NCBI GenBank assembly: GCA_949451655.1
Contig: CASTST010000009.1
Span: 1-34,919, forward strand
Direction: 5' to 3'
DNA from: an uncultured Eubacteriales bacterium
GTDB lineage: Bacteria > Bacillota > Clostridia > Oscillospirales > CAG-272
Length of the DNA stretch: 34,919 nt
The notes under the pieces are model-generated. The model was not told where the DNA came from, did no database searches, and saw nothing but the letters and a program-made list of their open reading frames with translations. Position numbers and translations under genes: made by a program. This document shows positions 33,723 through 34,919 of this stretch, piece after piece. The stretch's first letter is position 1; every line of letters begins with the position of its first letter.

Positions 33723-34736
33723 TCATTTGTCGAATCTCAGTGCGCTCCGCACTGCTTTTACGTCTGCCGCCACTGCAGCAAACTGATCCGGCGTCAGCGC
33801 CTGTGCTCCATCGCACAATGCGCTTGCGGGATTGTTGTGTACTTCAATCATAATTCCGTCTGCACCTGCTGCGGCAGCGGCACGTGCCATGGGAGCGACC
33901 AGACGGGCAGCGCCCGTGGCATGGCTTGGATCCACAATGACAGGCAGGTGGGTACGTTCACGAAGAACAGCGATTGCAGACAGATCCAATGTGTTTCTTG
34001 TGTAAGTTTCAAAGGTGCGGATGCCCCTCTCGCACAGAATTACATCTTCGCATCCGCCGGACATGATATATTCCGCGCTCATAAGGAGTTCCTTTATGGT
34101 GCTGGACAGTCCCCGCTTCAGCAGGATGGGCTTGCCGCAGCGCCCCAATTCCTTCAGCAAATCAAAGTTCTGCATATTGCGTGCGCCAACTTGGATAATG
34201 TCTACGTCTTCAAACAAATCCAGCTGATTGGCGTTCATTATTTCCGTCACGATGGGCATGCCGGTAATTTGTTTTGCCTGGGACAGCATTTTGATACCTT
34301 CCCCGCCCAGTCCCTGAAAATCGTAGGGAGAGGTGCGGGGCTTGAATGCGCCACCACGGAGGATTGCCGCCCCTGCTTTCTGTACTGCCTGTGCAACAGT
34401 GGTGATTTGCTCTGTGCTTTCTACGGAGCAGGGCCCGGCGATCAGTGCAAAATGTCCTCCGCCGATGCGCACGGTATCGGTTACAGATACGACAGTATCC
34501 TGGGGATGAAACTTCCGGTTTGCGCTTTTGTAAGGCTCGGACACCCGGGTTGCAGATTCTATAATACTAAGTCCGCACAAAAGGTCTGTATCAATACGGC
34601 TGGTGTCGCCGATCAGTCCCAGAATGGTTTGATATTCTCCCCGGGAAATGTGAACGTCCAGTCCTTTTTCCCGAAACCAGCTGCAAAGACTTTCTATTTG
34701 CTCCTGTGTGGCGTCTTGCCGTAAAACTGCGATCAT
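33723..34736 (-). CDS. aroF: DAHP synthase (type I-beta, with N-terminal ferredoxin-like domain)
   Basis: First step of the pathway: condenses phosphoenolpyruvate and erythrose-4-phosphate. The 337 residues comprise a ferredoxin-like domain (1-68, MIAVLRQDATQEQIESLCSWFREKGLDVHI) and a TIM barrel with IAGPCSVES (metal-binding Cys103), GGAFKPRTSPYDFQGLG (Lys132, Arg134), LLKRGLSSTIKELLMSAEYI and VDPSHATG near the end. This layout matches the Thermotoga enzyme, in which the N-terminal domain binds Tyr or Phe for feedback control. First gene of the cluster, with AAAGGA and a probable promoter upstream. The symbol aroF is by analogy; naming varies. Confidence 0.96.
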   Translation of the reverse strand: MIAVLRQDATQEQIESLCSWFREKGLDVHISRGEYQTILGLIGDTSRIDTDLLCGLSIIESATRVSEPYKSANRKFHPQDTVVSVTDTVRIGGGHFALIAGPCSVESTEQITTVAQAVQKAGAAILRGGAFKPRTSPYDFQGLGGEGIKMLSQAKQITGMPIVTEIMNANQLDLFEDVDIIQVGARNMQNFDLLKELGRCGKPILLKRGLSSTIKELLMSAEYIMSGGCEDVILCERGIRTFETYTRNTLDLSAIAVLRERTHLPVIVDPSHATGAARLVAPMARAAAAAGADGIMIEVHNNPASALCDGAQALTPDQFAAVAADVKAVRSALRFDK

Positions 34737-34761
34737 GGTTTTATATTCCTTTTCTTTGAAT

Positions 34762-34790
34762 TTTGTACAGACTTTGATAGGCTACCTCAA
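34762..34790 (-). promoter_or_regulatory. Candidate promoter of the aro cluster
   Basis: On the minus strand TTGAGG (34790-34785), a 17-nt spacer and TACAAA (34767-34762), about 26 nt before the DAHP synthase start. The leader would be short, with no room for a T-box or attenuator. Confidence 0.45.
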
Positions 34791-34813
34791 CTGGAGTTTG
34801 CATATACTTCAAT

Positions 34814-34919
34814 AGGCTCCCTTGTGTAAAGGGAGCTCCCGCGTAGCGGGTGAGGGATTGTTTCGCTGCACTGCCGATTTGCAGATTATTCAAAATGATA
34901 GTAAAGACAATCCCCCCGC
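34814..34919 (+). repeat. Structured intergenic repeat, copy 9 (forward core, cut by the window end)
   Basis: Left arm CTCCCTTGTGTAAAGGGAG, inner stem CCCGC-GTA-GCGGG, GGATTGT, a well-preserved forward core (CTGCCGATTTGCAGATTA, then CAAAATGATAG) and ACAATCC. The right inner stem and arm lie beyond the window. Confidence 0.87.

Noticed and set aside
34737..34813. T-box or attenuator leader before the aro cluster
   Set aside because: The sequence between the candidate promoter and the start codon is only about 20-30 nt, and no T-box (TGGN-type) motif or leader peptide is present.

Overview
The window looks like chromosomal DNA from a Gram-positive anaerobe of the class Clostridia, most likely a gut Oscillospirales (Ruminococcaceae-like) organism. 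This is inferred from the tilS-hpt-ftsH block, AAAGGAG-type ribosome binding sites, TTGACA/TATAAT-type promoters, a DUF1700/DUF4097-like membrane pair and roughly balanced base composition. I see no rRNA, tRNA, CRISPR array, transposase or phage gene.

Layout. 226-4035 (minus): a promoter at 4078-4106 drives a DUF2079 membrane protein, radC, rimM and trmD. 4649-9103 (plus): a promoter drives a small two-helix membrane protein, tilS, hpt and ftsH, ending in an intrinsic terminator. 9566-14294 (minus): a four-gene ABC-2 export system of Gld type (ATPase, permease, GldG-like auxiliary protein, DUF4340 protein). 14380-15815 (minus): mntP and a pyridoxamine kinase. 16191-16919 (minus): trmB. 17129-19368 (plus): a DUF1700/HAAS-like membrane protein, a DUF4097-like surface protein and a TSCPD protein. 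19666-21960 (plus): a GH31 glycosidase. 22477-23878 (minus): deoC-deoD nucleoside salvage. 24013-24804 (plus): a TepA/ClpP-like protein. 25145-34736 (minus): an aromatic amino acid cluster in the order DAHP synthase, tyrA, aroB, aroA, aroC, pheA, an aroE-aroK fusion, aroQ and a metal-dependent hydrolase. It encodes all seven shikimate steps to chorismate plus the committed steps to Phe and Tyr; no trp gene is visible.

Almost every gap longer than about 280 bp is filled by one family of structured intergenic repeats. There are nine complete or nearly complete copies and many fragments. Each copy is about 145-195 bp. It has an outer hairpin arm (CTCCCTT..AAGGGAG), an inner hairpin, an inverted GGATTGT/ACAATCC pair around an asymmetric core of about 31 nt, then an inner and an outer hairpin again. 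The inner stems differ in sequence between copies yet stay paired, so structure appears to be what is conserved. Copies sit between convergent genes (several with U-tracts, so probably bidirectional terminators), inside the aro cluster, and on both sides of the GH31 gene as near-identical direct repeats. This repeat family is the most interesting non-genic signal here.
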